A DNA stretch of 64,000 nucleotides, from positions 434,001-498,000 of the forward strand of contig NZ_FONV01000004.1 of the NCBI RefSeq assembly GCF_900113015.1. Reading direction: 5' to 3'. Origin of the DNA: Actinoplanes philippinensis. GTDB taxonomy: Bacteria > Actinomycetota > Actinomycetes > Mycobacteriales > Micromonosporaceae. The notes beneath the pieces are model-generated. The model ran no database searches. It had not been told where the DNA came from and worked only from the letters and a program-made list of their open reading frames with translations. This document shows positions 41,408-49,895 of this stretch, piece by piece (within the stretch, counting starts at the first letter, position 1; every line of letters starts with the position of its first letter). The position numbers were made by a program, and so were the translations under genes.

Positions 41408-42072
41408 TGTGGGAGCAGGACTTGACGGCGGCGTTCACGGTGATGCTGGGCCGGCCGGTCGACGACTTCGACCCCGATCGTGAGTACGTGCTGTACTACC
41501 TGAACAGCCTCTCCCCGGACCTCCCGCTCAGCCCCGACTGGGAGTTCGACGAGGATCGGTCGGTGTTCGAGATCGAGTTCCTGAAGGGGTCGGCACTGGC
41601 CGAGGCGCTCGGGGCCCGGCCCGACTCCAACCGCGTCGCCGATGCCTTCCGGACCGTCTCGGGGCGAGAGCTGGCCGGTCACGGGTTCACCCGTTCCGCG
41701 TTGACGGGCGACGACGTCTCCGTGACCGTCGCCCACCGGGTCGTCACCGACGGAAGCCTCCGCGATGCGCTGCTCACCGCGATCCGCGGCCGCCGCGGCC
41801 CGGCCGGTTTACGCCCGGATCCGGCCGAGCGGCTGGCGGCGGTCTTCCCCGATCCGGAAAGCCCGCCACCGGCCGCGCTCGACATCATCGGTGAGGGACG
41901 GCTGCGTGCTCATGTCTGGTCGCCCTATCTGGACCGGCCGTGGGATCCGGGCGGTAGCGCCCTGCGCCGCGACTTCCTCCCGGGCGAGCCGGTGGGGGCG
42001 TGGGACCTCGCCTACTTCGGCGAGATCTCCCTGGTGGTCACCGCAGTCGAGCCAGCGGCCGGTGCGGTTTAG
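41407..42072 (+). CDS. Hypothetical protein coupled to LAL regulator
   Basis: A 221-residue acidic protein. The ATG at 41407 overlaps the regulator stop (TGATG). Recognisable stretches are FDPDREYVLYYLNSLSPDLPLSPDWEFDED and a C-terminal LGEPVGAWDLAYFGEISLVV-like block (FLPGEPVGAWDLAYFGEISL). I do not recognise a domain. No signal peptide or membrane segment is seen. Its position as third gene of a translationally linked chain suggests a shared role with the regulator. Confidence 0.7.
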   Translation: MWEQDLTAAFTVMLGRPVDDFDPDREYVLYYLNSLSPDLPLSPDWEFDEDRSVFEIEFLKGSALAEALGARPDSNRVADAFRTVSGRELAGHGFTRSALTGDDVSVTVAHRVVTDGSLRDALLTAIRGRRGPAGLRPDPAERLAAVFPDPESPPPAALDIIGEGRLRAHVWSPYLDRPWDPGGSALRRDFLPGEPVGAWDLAYFGEISLVVTAVEPAAGAV

Positions 42073-42841
42073 GTCGCCATCGGCGCCGCGGGGCCAGCTG
42101 TCACCACAATGTTGCCGGTGGCCGTCGCGGCAGAGGCCCGGGGCGCCCTGGTCGAGCCCGTAACCAGCGCCGAGACAGCAGCCACCGCAGACCGGACCGC
42201 GGTGAGGCCACCGCGGCAGAGCCAGCGGTCAGCGCAGCGCAGCTGAGCCGGCCGCAACCGCAGCAGGGCAAGCGGTTCCGCAGCGGAGCCGCCGGCCACC
42301 GCCCCGCACACCTACCGCCCGGGGCCGTCTTGGACACATAGCAACGGTGCCGATCGTGGATGCGCGTTGCCGATGAGGTCCCAGCCGCGAGGGGTTCCGC
42401 CTGCTGCGCGGCGAGGACGAGGGACGGCAGGTGGCTCGTGGGAATCGATCACGGATACGACCCTTACCTGCCGACTCAAGCGGTCGGCCGGGCTCTGCGG
42501 ACGCTCGCCGCCATCGCCCGGAAAGAGATCGGGTCAGTGGACGTCGTTGTGCCTGGCGGTGAACGGATCGCGCTGCCGTTCCGGGTGATTCCCCGAATCA
42601 CGCGGACCGCTGGCACCTGGACACATGCCTGTACTTCCCGGTCGGCGACGAGGCGACCCGAACATGCCGCCCGGCGGAGGCGATCTCGCGGCGCTCGCCG
42701 GCCCGAGATCAGGTGGTGACGCACCCGCCCGGGAGAGACACATCGAGCGTCGGCCGCCCTGGGACATGACACGGAGTCACCCGAGGAGAACGCGCCCGGC
42801 TGAGCACGGCCGCTTCCCAGGTCGACGAGTGAGATCAGCGG
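42073..42841 (+). pseudogene. Gene-poor stretch with possible decayed coding sequence
   Basis: This 769-bp stretch holds no intact gene that I can support. Between about 42390 and 42700, plausible protein text occurs in three frames in turn: RLLRGEDEGR, then WLVGIDHGYDPYLPTQ and VDVVVPGGERIALPFRVIP, then DRWHLDTCLYFPVGDEATR. Joining them needs two frameshifts. This pattern is what a gene with indels looks like, but composition alone could mimic it. The last piece faintly recalls the HLDT region of arginine deiminase-type enzymes. Confidence 0.35.
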
Positions 42842-43561
42842 TCAGGGCAGTTGCGCCCGGGTGCAGCGGGTCACGTAGGGCATCTCGAAGGAGTCGCCCA
42901 AGTTGTGCTGGTCCAGCACGGTGAGCACGCTGTCGAACAGGGCTTGGCGGTCGGTTTCCGGGAGCAGGATCACGTAGCTTCGGGAGGCGACCATGTCGAG
43001 CAGTTCGGCGCGGTTCAGGGGGTGACGCCAAGAGAACTCGGCGCGTTCCGGCTCGCTGAACGGGGTGCCCACCGGTGGGGCGGTGTCGATCTCCTGACGG
43101 GTGTGCCGGTGCAGCACGTCGTCGAGGGCGGCCACCCACGGTTCGGTGTGGTCGCGGATGTTCCAGATCAGGCTCAGGGTGCCGCCGGGACGTAGTACCC
43201 GGGCCATCTCCGGGACCGCGCGGGCCGGGTCGACCCAGTGCCAGGCCTGCGCGCACACGATCGCGTCCACTGAGGCGTCAGGAAGGGGGACGCTTTCACC
43301 CGTACCCTCGAAGATGGCAGCCCCGGCGGCGGAGACCGCGAGTTGATCGCGCATTGGAGCCGAAGGCTCGACGGCGTCGACGTCGAACCCGGCGGCCAGC
43401 AGCGCCCGGGTGAGCTTGCCGGTGCCGGCGCCGAGATCCAGCACACGCCGGGCCCGCGACGGCACGGCCCACGTCACCGCCTCGGGCGGATAGGGCGGCC
43501 GGCCCCGCTCGTAGGCCTCGGCCGCGGCCCCGAACGAGGCCGCATGAAGATCGGATGACAT
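42842..43561 (-). CDS. Class I SAM-dependent methyltransferase
   Basis: A 239-residue Rossmann-fold methyltransferase. Motif I is VLDLGAGTGKLTRALLAAG, the acidic end of strand 2 gives VDAVEPS, and IVCAQAWHWVDPARAVPEMARVLRPGG is the later motif IV-V region. This is the UbiE/biotin-like Methyltransf_11 group, in which the WHWVD sequence is common. The acceptor is not predictable. It ends near the gene-poor stretch and starts 44 bp from the GGDEF gene end. Confidence 0.92.
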   Translation of the reverse strand: MSSDLHAASFGAAAEAYERGRPPYPPEAVTWAVPSRARRVLDLGAGTGKLTRALLAAGFDVDAVEPSAPMRDQLAVSAAGAAIFEGTGESVPLPDASVDAIVCAQAWHWVDPARAVPEMARVLRPGGTLSLIWNIRDHTEPWVAALDDVLHRHTRQEIDTAPPVGTPFSEPERAEFSWRHPLNRAELLDMVASRSYVILLPETDRQALFDSVLTVLDQHNLGDSFEMPYVTRCTRAQLP

Positions 43562-43605
43562 AGGCCGACAATACGCGCATCAGCGCCTATGTGGACCAGG
43601 CGGTG

Positions 43606-45141
43606 TCAGGCGACCACGCGATCACGACCGGCGCGTTTGGCGATGTAGAGATTGTGGTCGGCGGCGGCCAGCAGCGGCGGCACCGTGGTCGGGCCGGCGG
43701 GAGCGGCCGCGACGCCGATGCTGGCGGTCACCGGATGGTCGCCGGTGATCGGCCGCCACGGGAACTCGCGGATCGCCCGGGCGACGTCCTCGCAGAATCG
43801 GGCGGCGCCGGCCGCATCATAGCCGGGCAGGATCAGCAGGAACTCCTCACCGCCGAGGCGGGCGGCGGCGCCGGCGCCGGTCACGGCCTGCTCGAGGAGG
43901 GTGCCGAGTTGCTGGAGGACCGCGTCGCCGATGGCGTGGGACAGGGAGTCGTTGATCTGTTTGAAGTGATCCAGGTCGACGATCGCCACCGACAGCGGGC
44001 GGTCGCGGTCGAGCAGGGACGGGAGCCGCTCGTCGACGTAGCGGCGGTTGTAGAGGCCGGTCAGCGCGTCGCGGTTGGCGAGTTCGCGGAACTGTTCGAT
44101 GGCCTGCCGGGCCTCGTCGGCCTCGAAGACGGCCTGCATGGCGCGGGCCCGGGTCTCCCGTTCGGCGTTCTGCAGGGTGGACAGGCTCTGCTGGTAGCGC
44201 AGCAACTCCTCGTAGGCGTCGCGGAACCGGTCGGTGGCGGCGAACAGCGCCGCCTGCTCGCGTCGCATCTGGACGGCGGCGCGGGCCAGGCCGCTGCGTT
44301 CGCACAGTTCGGCGGTCCGGTCGAGGGCGATCTGGGCCGCCTCGGGGTGGCCGTTGAGGCGGCGGGCCTCGGCGAGGGTGAGCAGGCATTCGGCGAGGCC
44401 GTCACCGTCCGGGTCGACGACGGTGCCGTCGAGGACCCCGGCCAGGGTCTCCTCGAGCGCGGCGAACCGTCCGGCCATCATCTCGACCCGCGCGATCGTG
44501 TCGAGTTCCTTGGCGGCCAGCCCGCGGCCGCGGGCGGCGACCTCGCGCATGCGTGCGGCCAGGGCCGTCGCCGTGGGTTCGTCGCCGCGCTCGTACGCGT
44601 TGTAGGCCAGGTTGTTGAGCGCGCGCAGCGTCAGCCCGTCGTCGCCGGTGTCGCCGGAGATCCGCAGCACCTCGCGGTAGCGGACGTCGCTCTCGTCATA
44701 CGATCCGTTGTCGTCCAGGGAGCAGCCGAGCATGAGCAGGTGCCGGGCCCGCACACCGGGCGCCGCGCCGGCCGGCAATGTCGACACCGCCTGCACGCCG
44801 TGCGCCAGCGATTCGGAGAAATCCCCGAGCAGCCGGTAGAAATTGGACAACACCCGGTGGGCGCGGGCCTGCACGTAGAGGTTGCCGCGCTCCTCGGCCC
44901 ACTCCAGGGCGCCCCGGGCGCTGTGCCCGCCCGGCCCCAGGTGTCCCTCCCGCACCAGCACGTCGGCGATGATCAGATCGCAGCGGCGGACCGCTTCGTC
45001 GTCGCCGGCCGCGACGGCGAGGCCGCGCAGCTCGGTGGCGCGCTGCCGGACGGTGACCAGCTCGTCGATGCTGCTGGAACTCTCCAGCCGGGTGACGTCC
45101 GCGGTCAGATCGCGCACCGCCACATCCGCCGTCATCGCCAC
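43606..45141 (-). CDS. TPR-like sensor with GGDEF diguanylate cyclase domain
   Basis: A 511-residue cytosolic protein. The N-terminal 330 residues are helical TPR-like repeats (LYVQARAHRVLSNFYRLLGDF, LNNLAYNAYERGDE). The C-terminal GGDEF domain has ALTGLYNRRYVDERL, VDLDHFKQINDSLSHAIGD and the signature GGEEF (near residue 428), an active variant. The RxxD inhibitory site that should precede the signature is not present (AVTGAGAAARLGGEEF). It would make cyclic di-GMP without typical product inhibition. The 276 bp upstream (45142-45417) contains no gene that I can support. A Met at 45135 is an alternative start. Confidence 0.9.
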   Translation of the reverse strand: MAMTADVAVRDLTADVTRLESSSSIDELVTVRQRATELRGLAVAAGDDEAVRRCDLIIADVLVREGHLGPGGHSARGALEWAEERGNLYVQARAHRVLSNFYRLLGDFSESLAHGVQAVSTLPAGAAPGVRARHLLMLGCSLDDNGSYDESDVRYREVLRISGDTGDDGLTLRALNNLAYNAYERGDEPTATALAARMREVAARGRGLAAKELDTIARVEMMAGRFAALEETLAGVLDGTVVDPDGDGLAECLLTLAEARRLNGHPEAAQIALDRTAELCERSGLARAAVQMRREQAALFAATDRFRDAYEELLRYQQSLSTLQNAERETRARAMQAVFEADEARQAIEQFRELANRDALTGLYNRRYVDERLPSLLDRDRPLSVAIVDLDHFKQINDSLSHAIGDAVLQQLGTLLEQAVTGAGAAARLGGEEFLLILPGYDAAGAARFCEDVARAIREFPWRPITGDHPVTASIGVAAAPAGPTTVPPLLAAADHNLYIAKRAGRDRVVA

Positions 45142-45417
45142 CTCCCCCTGAGCGTCGCCACCAGCCTGTCACACACCGGTGGTCACCGGCTGCGATCCGG
45201 TCCGCGCTCCCGGCGGTCCATCGCCCCACGAAACCCACGCACCCCAGGTGGTACGCCGTACGCCCGCCCCGAAGCCCACACCGCCCGTCCCCACCCCGCG
45301 ACGCGGGCGGCCGGTCCCGCCCATCACCGCGCCTTTCGGGCGAAAGCTGTGGTGCTTCGGCGAGGACGAGGCGGGACCTGGGGTGGTGCTGCCCGCCCGC
45401 CGCGAGGTGAGGCCGGC

Positions 45418-46206
45418 TCAGTCCCAGTCCCGCAGGGTGCAAAGCAGGTCGTGGTCCGGCGGCAGCGTCGCCTCGGCGATCGCGAGGGCACGGGTGTGTG
45501 CTCGACCGGACGTGTCGGGGTCGCCGAGGTTCTCCGCCACCACCGCGATGTTGATCAGGGTCCGGATCAGGTCGGGGTGCTCCGGGCCGAGCCGTGCCGA
45601 CTTGATCCGTACCGCCTCGGTGAGATGGTCCAGGGCGACCGGCAGGTCGTCGCGCCGGGCGGCCAGCGCGCCCAGGTTGGTGAGCGCGACCGCCACCTCG
45701 TAGTCGTCGGCGCCCAGCTGCGCGACGAACTGCGCGTGGACATGGGCGAGCAGCCGCCCGGCCTCGTCGAACTCACCCGCGGCGATCAGGATCGGCGCCA
45801 GGTTGCCTTCGTCGAACAGCACCGGGAGGTCGTCGGGACCCGCGACGGTACGGCGCAGATCGAGCCCGCTGCGTCCCCACCGGATCGCCTGCCGCAGGTC
45901 GTCGAGCGCGAACTCGATCCCGGCGAGGTTGTGGTGCAGCGCGGCGAGGTCGTCCACCGGGGCGGCCGACGACTCCAGGATGTCGAGGGCCTCCCGGTAG
46001 CGGGTCCGCGCCTCGGCGTACCGCCCGGTCGCCTTGAGGAGCAGGCCGTAGGCGTTGCGGACGTGCGCGGCCGCGGGCGAGCGGGCGCCGTGCTCGGCGT
46101 CGACCCGGGCCACCAGCGGGCGCAGGATCGCCTCGGCCTCCGTGTAGTGTCCGCGTTCCCGCAGGTCGTCGACCAGGTCCAGGATCGCCTCAAGGGCCTG
46201 TGTCAC
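45418..46206 (-). CDS. TPR-repeat protein downstream of a peptide-MFS pair
   Basis: A 262-residue protein built of tetratricopeptide-like helices: ILRPLVARVDAEHGARS, AYGLLLKATGRYAEARTRYREAL, LVALTNLGALAARRDDLPVALDHL in parts, and similar repeats. There is no helix-turn-helix, so it is a pure scaffold or receptor domain. The GTG at 46206 overlaps the MFS stop by 4 bp (GTGA). It is related in layout to the TPR half of the GGDEF protein encoded next. TPR domains bind short peptides in several systems, which is relevant to the peptide gene upstream. Confidence 0.8.
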   Translation of the reverse strand: MTQALEAILDLVDDLRERGHYTEAEAILRPLVARVDAEHGARSPAAAHVRNAYGLLLKATGRYAEARTRYREALDILESSAAPVDDLAALHHNLAGIEFALDDLRQAIRWGRSGLDLRRTVAGPDDLPVLFDEGNLAPILIAAGEFDEAGRLLAHVHAQFVAQLGADDYEVAVALTNLGALAARRDDLPVALDHLTEAVRIKSARLGPEHPDLIRTLINIAVVAENLGDPDTSGRAHTRALAIAEATLPPDHDLLCTLRDWD

Positions 46207-47471
46207 GACGACTCCTCCGGTGCCGGCGCCCGCAGGCGCACCAACAGGGCCGCGCCGGCGGCCAGCGCGACGGCCGCGCACAGCAGCGGGACGGTCCCGC
46301 TGACGGCGGCGGCGACCGAGGTCAGCAGTGGTCCGGCGGCCATGCCGACGGTCAGCGACAGGGTGGACAGCGCGTTGTACCGGCCGCGTATCTCGTCCGG
46401 GGCGATGGCGTTCACCAGGGTGGGCAGGGCGCCCGCGAAGAGGAGCTCACCGGCGCCGGTGAGGACGGCGGCGCCGACCAGCGCCGTCCGGGTGGGCAGC
46501 CCGCCACCCGCCGCGGTGGGCACGCAGACGGCCCAGGCCAGCGCCCAGAGGCCCGCGGTGCACAGCAGCGCCGCGCGGGCCGGGAGCCGGTCGGCGAACC
46601 GCCAGGCGATCGGCGCGCCGGCGATCACGGTGACCGCGTTCGCGACGCTCAGCCAGGCCAGTGCCGACGGGTCACCGGCCGCGACGGCCAGCAGTGACGG
46701 CGCCGCGTTGTAGATGCCGTAGCCGACGGTGGAGAGCAGGGTCGCGGCGCCGAGGATCGGCAGCAGCCTCCGGTCGGCCAGTGCCTGGCGGTAGCCGGCT
46801 TCCGGCGGCTCGCCGGTGCCGGCCGCCTCGCGGTGCGGGCGGGCCGGGCCAGGTCCGGCGGCGACGGCGAGGCCGATGCTCACGAGGCAGACCAGCGCCG
46901 CGGCGACCCACAGTGCGGGCAGTGCCGGATGTCCGGCCGGGGAGCCGGACCCGGCGCGGCCGACCACCAGGCCGCCGACCGCTGCCCCGGCGGCCAGGCC
47001 GACGTTGAACAGCACGTACTGCAGTGTGTAGACGCGCTGGTGAAGGTGTTCCCCGGTGAGGGTCGCCAGGCGGGTGCCGAGGGCGGGCATCGACAGCGAC
47101 CATCCGAACCCGGTCAGTGCCACCGAGACGGCGACGGTGACGAGACCATGGCCGGCACCGAGCAGCAGCATGCCGGTCGCGGCCAGCGCGAGGCCGGCGC
47201 ACATCACCGCGCGTCCGCCCCACCTGTCGATCAGTGTCCCGGCGACCGGGTTGCCGACGAGGCTGGCGACCGCCGCGAGCGCCACGGCACCGGTCGCCAG
47301 GGCCAGCGGCACACCGAGCACTCCGTGCAGATAGACCACGAGGTACGGCTGTGTCAGGCCGACGGCGGCCGCCGCGACGAGGTCGCCGGTCAGCAGGAGC
47401 CAAACAGCGCCGGGAAACCCGAGGAGGTTTCCCGGCTGCTTGGCGACGGATTGTCCGGTGGAAGTCACCAT
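46203..47471 (-). CDS. MFS transporter encoded with a repeat peptide
   Basis: A 422-residue permease with 12 predicted helices. It has the loop LIDRWGGRAVMCAG between helices 2 and 3 and RYNALSTLSLTVGMAAGPLL late in the protein, a general MDR-type MFS layout. Its ATG lies 12 bp after the stop of the 42-residue repeat peptide gene, and no strong ribosome-binding site is visible, so translational coupling to the peptide is plausible. It could export the peptide or a product of it. The TPR gene follows with a 4-bp overlap. Confidence 0.85.
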   Translation of the reverse strand: MVTSTGQSVAKQPGNLLGFPGAVWLLLTGDLVAAAAVGLTQPYLVVYLHGVLGVPLALATGAVALAAVASLVGNPVAGTLIDRWGGRAVMCAGLALAATGMLLLGAGHGLVTVAVSVALTGFGWSLSMPALGTRLATLTGEHLHQRVYTLQYVLFNVGLAAGAAVGGLVVGRAGSGSPAGHPALPALWVAAALVCLVSIGLAVAAGPGPARPHREAAGTGEPPEAGYRQALADRRLLPILGAATLLSTVGYGIYNAAPSLLAVAAGDPSALAWLSVANAVTVIAGAPIAWRFADRLPARAALLCTAGLWALAWAVCVPTAAGGGLPTRTALVGAAVLTGAGELLFAGALPTLVNAIAPDEIRGRYNALSTLSLTVGMAAGPLLTSVAAAVSGTVPLLCAAVALAAGAALLVRLRAPAPEESS

Positions 47472-47483
47472 CGCCGGTTCGGG

Positions 47484-47612
47484 TCAGCGCGTCGACGAAC
47501 CGCGACGGGCCAGCGTGATCTCGGTGTGGTTGACGGAGATGCCCCGCTTGAGGACGACCTCGGTGTGGTTCACCGAGATGCCGCGAGTGGTGCTCTTCTG
47601 CTTCGTGTCCAT
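47484..47612 (-). CDS. 42-residue peptide with two copies of RGISVNHTE
   Basis: A very short gene with a good ribosome-binding site (GAAGGGAA, seven bases before ATG 47612). The peptide has a nine-residue head (MDTKQKSTT), two tandem 13-residue units (RGISVNHTEVVLK and RGISVNHTEITLA) and a basic tail RRGSSTR. No signal peptide is present. Repeated cores behind a short leader and a following transporter recall ribosomally made peptide precursors or signalling peptides. No modifying enzyme (LanM, YcaO, radical SAM, ATP-grasp ligase of that type) lies adjacent. A longer frame start at 47714 is rejected as it is unsupported by a ribosome-binding site. Confidence 0.72.
   Translation of the reverse strand: MDTKQKSTTRGISVNHTEVVLKRGISVNHTEITLARRGSSTR
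47508..47585 (-). repeat. Two 39-bp units in the peptide gene
   Basis: Units at 47547-47585 and 47508-47546 code the two 13-residue repeats. The part for RGISVNHTE is nearly identical at the DNA level (TCGGTGTGGTT occurs in both), while the last four codons differ. The near identity suggests a duplicated or selected core. Confidence 0.9.
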
Positions 47613-47744
47613 GGCGTTTTCCCTTCTCGAGCGGCACGAACAGGGTTCCGTGCCGGGCGGGGTCCCATCCTCGGGGCACGCCCGCGCTGAAGCGAATACG
47701 CCGGCCGGATTCATCGCGACGGCGAGCGTGGGCCGATGCCCGCT

Positions 47745-48806
47745 TCACTCTTCCGGGGTCGGCGATCCGGCCGGCTGGCCGTGCGGGACGGCCGGCGGGC
47801 TCCCGGCGTCCGGCGGGGCGGGCCCGGTCCGGCCGGCGGGCGGGGACTCCACCCGGCGGGCGGCGTATCGCTCGACGAGCGCGGCGCCGATCGCGATCAG
47901 GTGGTCCCGCACGCCCGGTGGGCCGGTCACCTCGAGCCATTCGACGAAGCCGGCCAGCTCGCCGGCGAGCGCGTACTCGTTGTGGCCGCGGATCACCACC
48001 TCGACGCGGCCGTCGTCGGTGGCGCCGCCCACGTCGAGGCGGTCGCCGATCGACAGCCGGAGCTTGCCGATGCCGTACGGCGTACAGACGCCCTGGGCCT
48101 GCCGGGGTGTGCGCCGGCGATCGACCTCGTCGGCGATCTCGCGCCAGCTCGCGGCGAGGTCGAAGTCCCCGGGCCGGTGCACGGGATCGCCGGTGGGCGC
48201 GGCCGACGTCACCCGGTCGATCCGGAAGGTCCGCCGGCCGGCCGCGGTGCCGGCGACGAGATACCACGACGGGCCCTTGGCGACGATGCCCAGCGGGTGG
48301 ACGACCCGCTCGGTCGCGGCACCGGCTGTGTCGACGTAGCCGAGCCGCACCTGGACACCGCGGATCACCGCGTCCTGCAGTTCGTCGAGGAAGCCGGGCG
48401 GCCGGGCCTCGATCCGGCCGGCGCCCCACCGTTGCGGGTCCAGGACCAGCGACGACGCCGCCGCCTCGGCCTGCGCGCGGAACGGCTCGGGGAGCGCCCG
48501 GACGAGTTTGCGCAGTGCCGCCTTCACCGCCGGGGCCGCCGCCGAGGCCGGGCCGGCGACCAGGAACAGGGCGCGGGCCTCCCCCGCGGTCAGCCCGGAC
48601 AGGTCGGTACGGGCGCCGCCGACGAGCCGCCAGCCGCCGCCACGGCCCTGCAGCGAGTAGATCGGCACCCCGGCCATGGCCAGGGCGTCGAGGTCGCGGC
48701 GGGCGGTGCGCTCGGAGATCTCCAGCTCCCGGGCCACCTCCGCCGCGGTCACGTGCTCGCGCTGTTGCAGCAGCAGAAGGATGGCCATCAACCGGTCGGC
48801 TCGCAT
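47745..48806 (-). CDS. WYL-domain transcriptional regulator (YafY-like)
   Basis: A 353-residue regulator. The N-terminal helix-turn-helix (RLMAILLLLQQREHVTAAEVARELEISERTARRDLDALA, in parts) is of the HTH_11 type. A central WYL domain follows (RVVHPLGIVAKGPSWYLVAG has the WYL) and a WCX-like C-terminal region. WYL proteins sense ligands or nucleic acid and regulate diverse genes. The ATG at 48806 starts the HTH. The gene is divergent from an epoxide hydrolase gene. The C-terminal tail is proline-rich. It is 132 bp upstream of the repeat peptide on the same strand. Confidence 0.92.
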   Translation of the reverse strand: MRADRLMAILLLLQQREHVTAAEVARELEISERTARRDLDALAMAGVPIYSLQGRGGGWRLVGGARTDLSGLTAGEARALFLVAGPASAAAPAVKAALRKLVRALPEPFRAQAEAAASSLVLDPQRWGAGRIEARPPGFLDELQDAVIRGVQVRLGYVDTAGAATERVVHPLGIVAKGPSWYLVAGTAAGRRTFRIDRVTSAAPTGDPVHRPGDFDLAASWREIADEVDRRRTPRQAQGVCTPYGIGKLRLSIGDRLDVGGATDDGRVEVVIRGHNEYALAGELAGFVEWLEVTGPPGVRDHLIAIGAALVERYAARRVESPPAGRTGPAPPDAGSPPAVPHGQPAGSPTPEE

Positions 48807-48869
48807 GCCGCCCACCTTCCCGGGGAAACAGGTCAGAGGATGACCGGTTTCGGTCCGCACCATGTCGTC

Positions 48870-49808
48870 ATGATCGATTTTCCGGAGCCCACCGTCGTCT
48901 CCGTCAACGGCGTGGAACTCGAAGTCTTCGAAGCGGGCCGCGAGAACGCGGGGCGGCCCATCGTGCTCTGCCACGGCTGGCCGGAGCTGGCCCAGTCGTG
49001 GCGTCATCAGGTGCCCGCGCTCGCGGCGGCCGGTCACCACGTCATCGTGCCGAACCAGCGGGGGTACGGCCGATCGTCGCGGCCGGACGACGTGACGGCC
49101 TACGACATCGCGCACCTGTCGGGTGACCTGGTCGCGCTCCTCGACCACTACGGGTACGCGGACGCCACCTTCGTCGGCCACGACTGGGGCGCGTTCGTGG
49201 TGTGGGGCCTGGCCCTGCTGCATCCGGGCCGGGTGAACGCGGTGATCAACCTGAGCCTGCCCTACCAGGAGCGCGGCGAGCGGCCGTGGATCGAGGTCAT
49301 GGAGGAGTTCCTGGGCGGAGACTTCTACTTCGTCCACTTCAACCGGCAGCCCGGGGTGGCGGACGCCGTGCTGGACGCCAACACGTCCCGGTTCCTGCGC
49401 AACCTGTACCGGAAGAACCTGCCCCCGGCGCCGCCGCAGCCGGGCATGGTGATGATCGACCTGGCCCGGGCCGAGACGCCGCTCGGTGAGCCCGTACTGA
49501 GCGACGACGAGCTGGACCTGTTCGCCGCCACCTTCGCGTCGACGGGATTCACCGGCGGCATCAACTGGTACCGCAACCTCGACCGCAACTGGCGGCTGCT
49601 GGCCGGCGTGGACCCGGTCATCGCGCAGCCCGCCCTGATGATCTACGGCGACCGGGACACGATCGCGCCATCGGAGCGGCTGGCCACGTTCGTGCCCGAC
49701 GTGGAGGTGGTCACTCTCGACTGCGGCCATTGGATCCCGCAGGAGAGGCCGGCGGAGACGAACGCGGCGATCCTGAGCTGGCTGGGCCGGCGGTCACCTT
49801 CGTACTGA
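48870..49808 (+). CDS. Alpha/beta-hydrolase, epoxide hydrolase type
   Basis: A 312-residue alpha/beta-hydrolase. HGWPE gives the oxyanion-hole HGxP motif, GHDWGA contains the nucleophile aspartate of epoxide hydrolases, and the acid and histidine are in YGDRDT and DCGHWIP. NWYRNLDRNW in the lid supplies a tyrosine typical of epoxide ring activation. The ATG at 48870 directly precedes the first strand; ATG 48840 is also in frame. It is divergent from the WYL regulator with 63 bp between starts. Confidence 0.9.
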   Translation: MIDFPEPTVVSVNGVELEVFEAGRENAGRPIVLCHGWPELAQSWRHQVPALAAAGHHVIVPNQRGYGRSSRPDDVTAYDIAHLSGDLVALLDHYGYADATFVGHDWGAFVVWGLALLHPGRVNAVINLSLPYQERGERPWIEVMEEFLGGDFYFVHFNRQPGVADAVLDANTSRFLRNLYRKNLPPAPPQPGMVMIDLARAETPLGEPVLSDDELDLFAATFASTGFTGGINWYRNLDRNWRLLAGVDPVIAQPALMIYGDRDTIAPSERLATFVPDVEVVTLDCGHWIPQERPAETNAAILSWLGRRSPSY

Positions 49809-49895
49809 CCGGGGCGCCGCCGCCCACGAGCAGGTCGCGGGGCGCCTCGCACACGCCGGCGTCCCGCGACGGCGGCCGCGGGCTACCGTGCCCCC

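Noticed and set aside
42085..42260. Alanine/valine-rich frame after the LAL operon
   Set aside because: It has no good start codon or ribosome-binding site and reads as low-complexity sequence.
45142..45417. Possible small gene between the TPR and GGDEF genes
   Set aside because: Frames there lack ribosome-binding sites and conserved features; the sequence is proline/arginine-rich in all readings.
43591..46713. A 3.1-kb plus-strand open frame opposite the GGDEF, TPR and MFS genes
   Set aside because: The minus-strand genes have full domain structure; the plus-strand frame has none and spans three unrelated genes.
47613..47714. A longer version of the repeat peptide starting at 47714 (76 residues)
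   Set aside because: No ribosome-binding site supports it, and the extra residues are cysteine- and proline-rich noise compared with the head of the 42-residue form.
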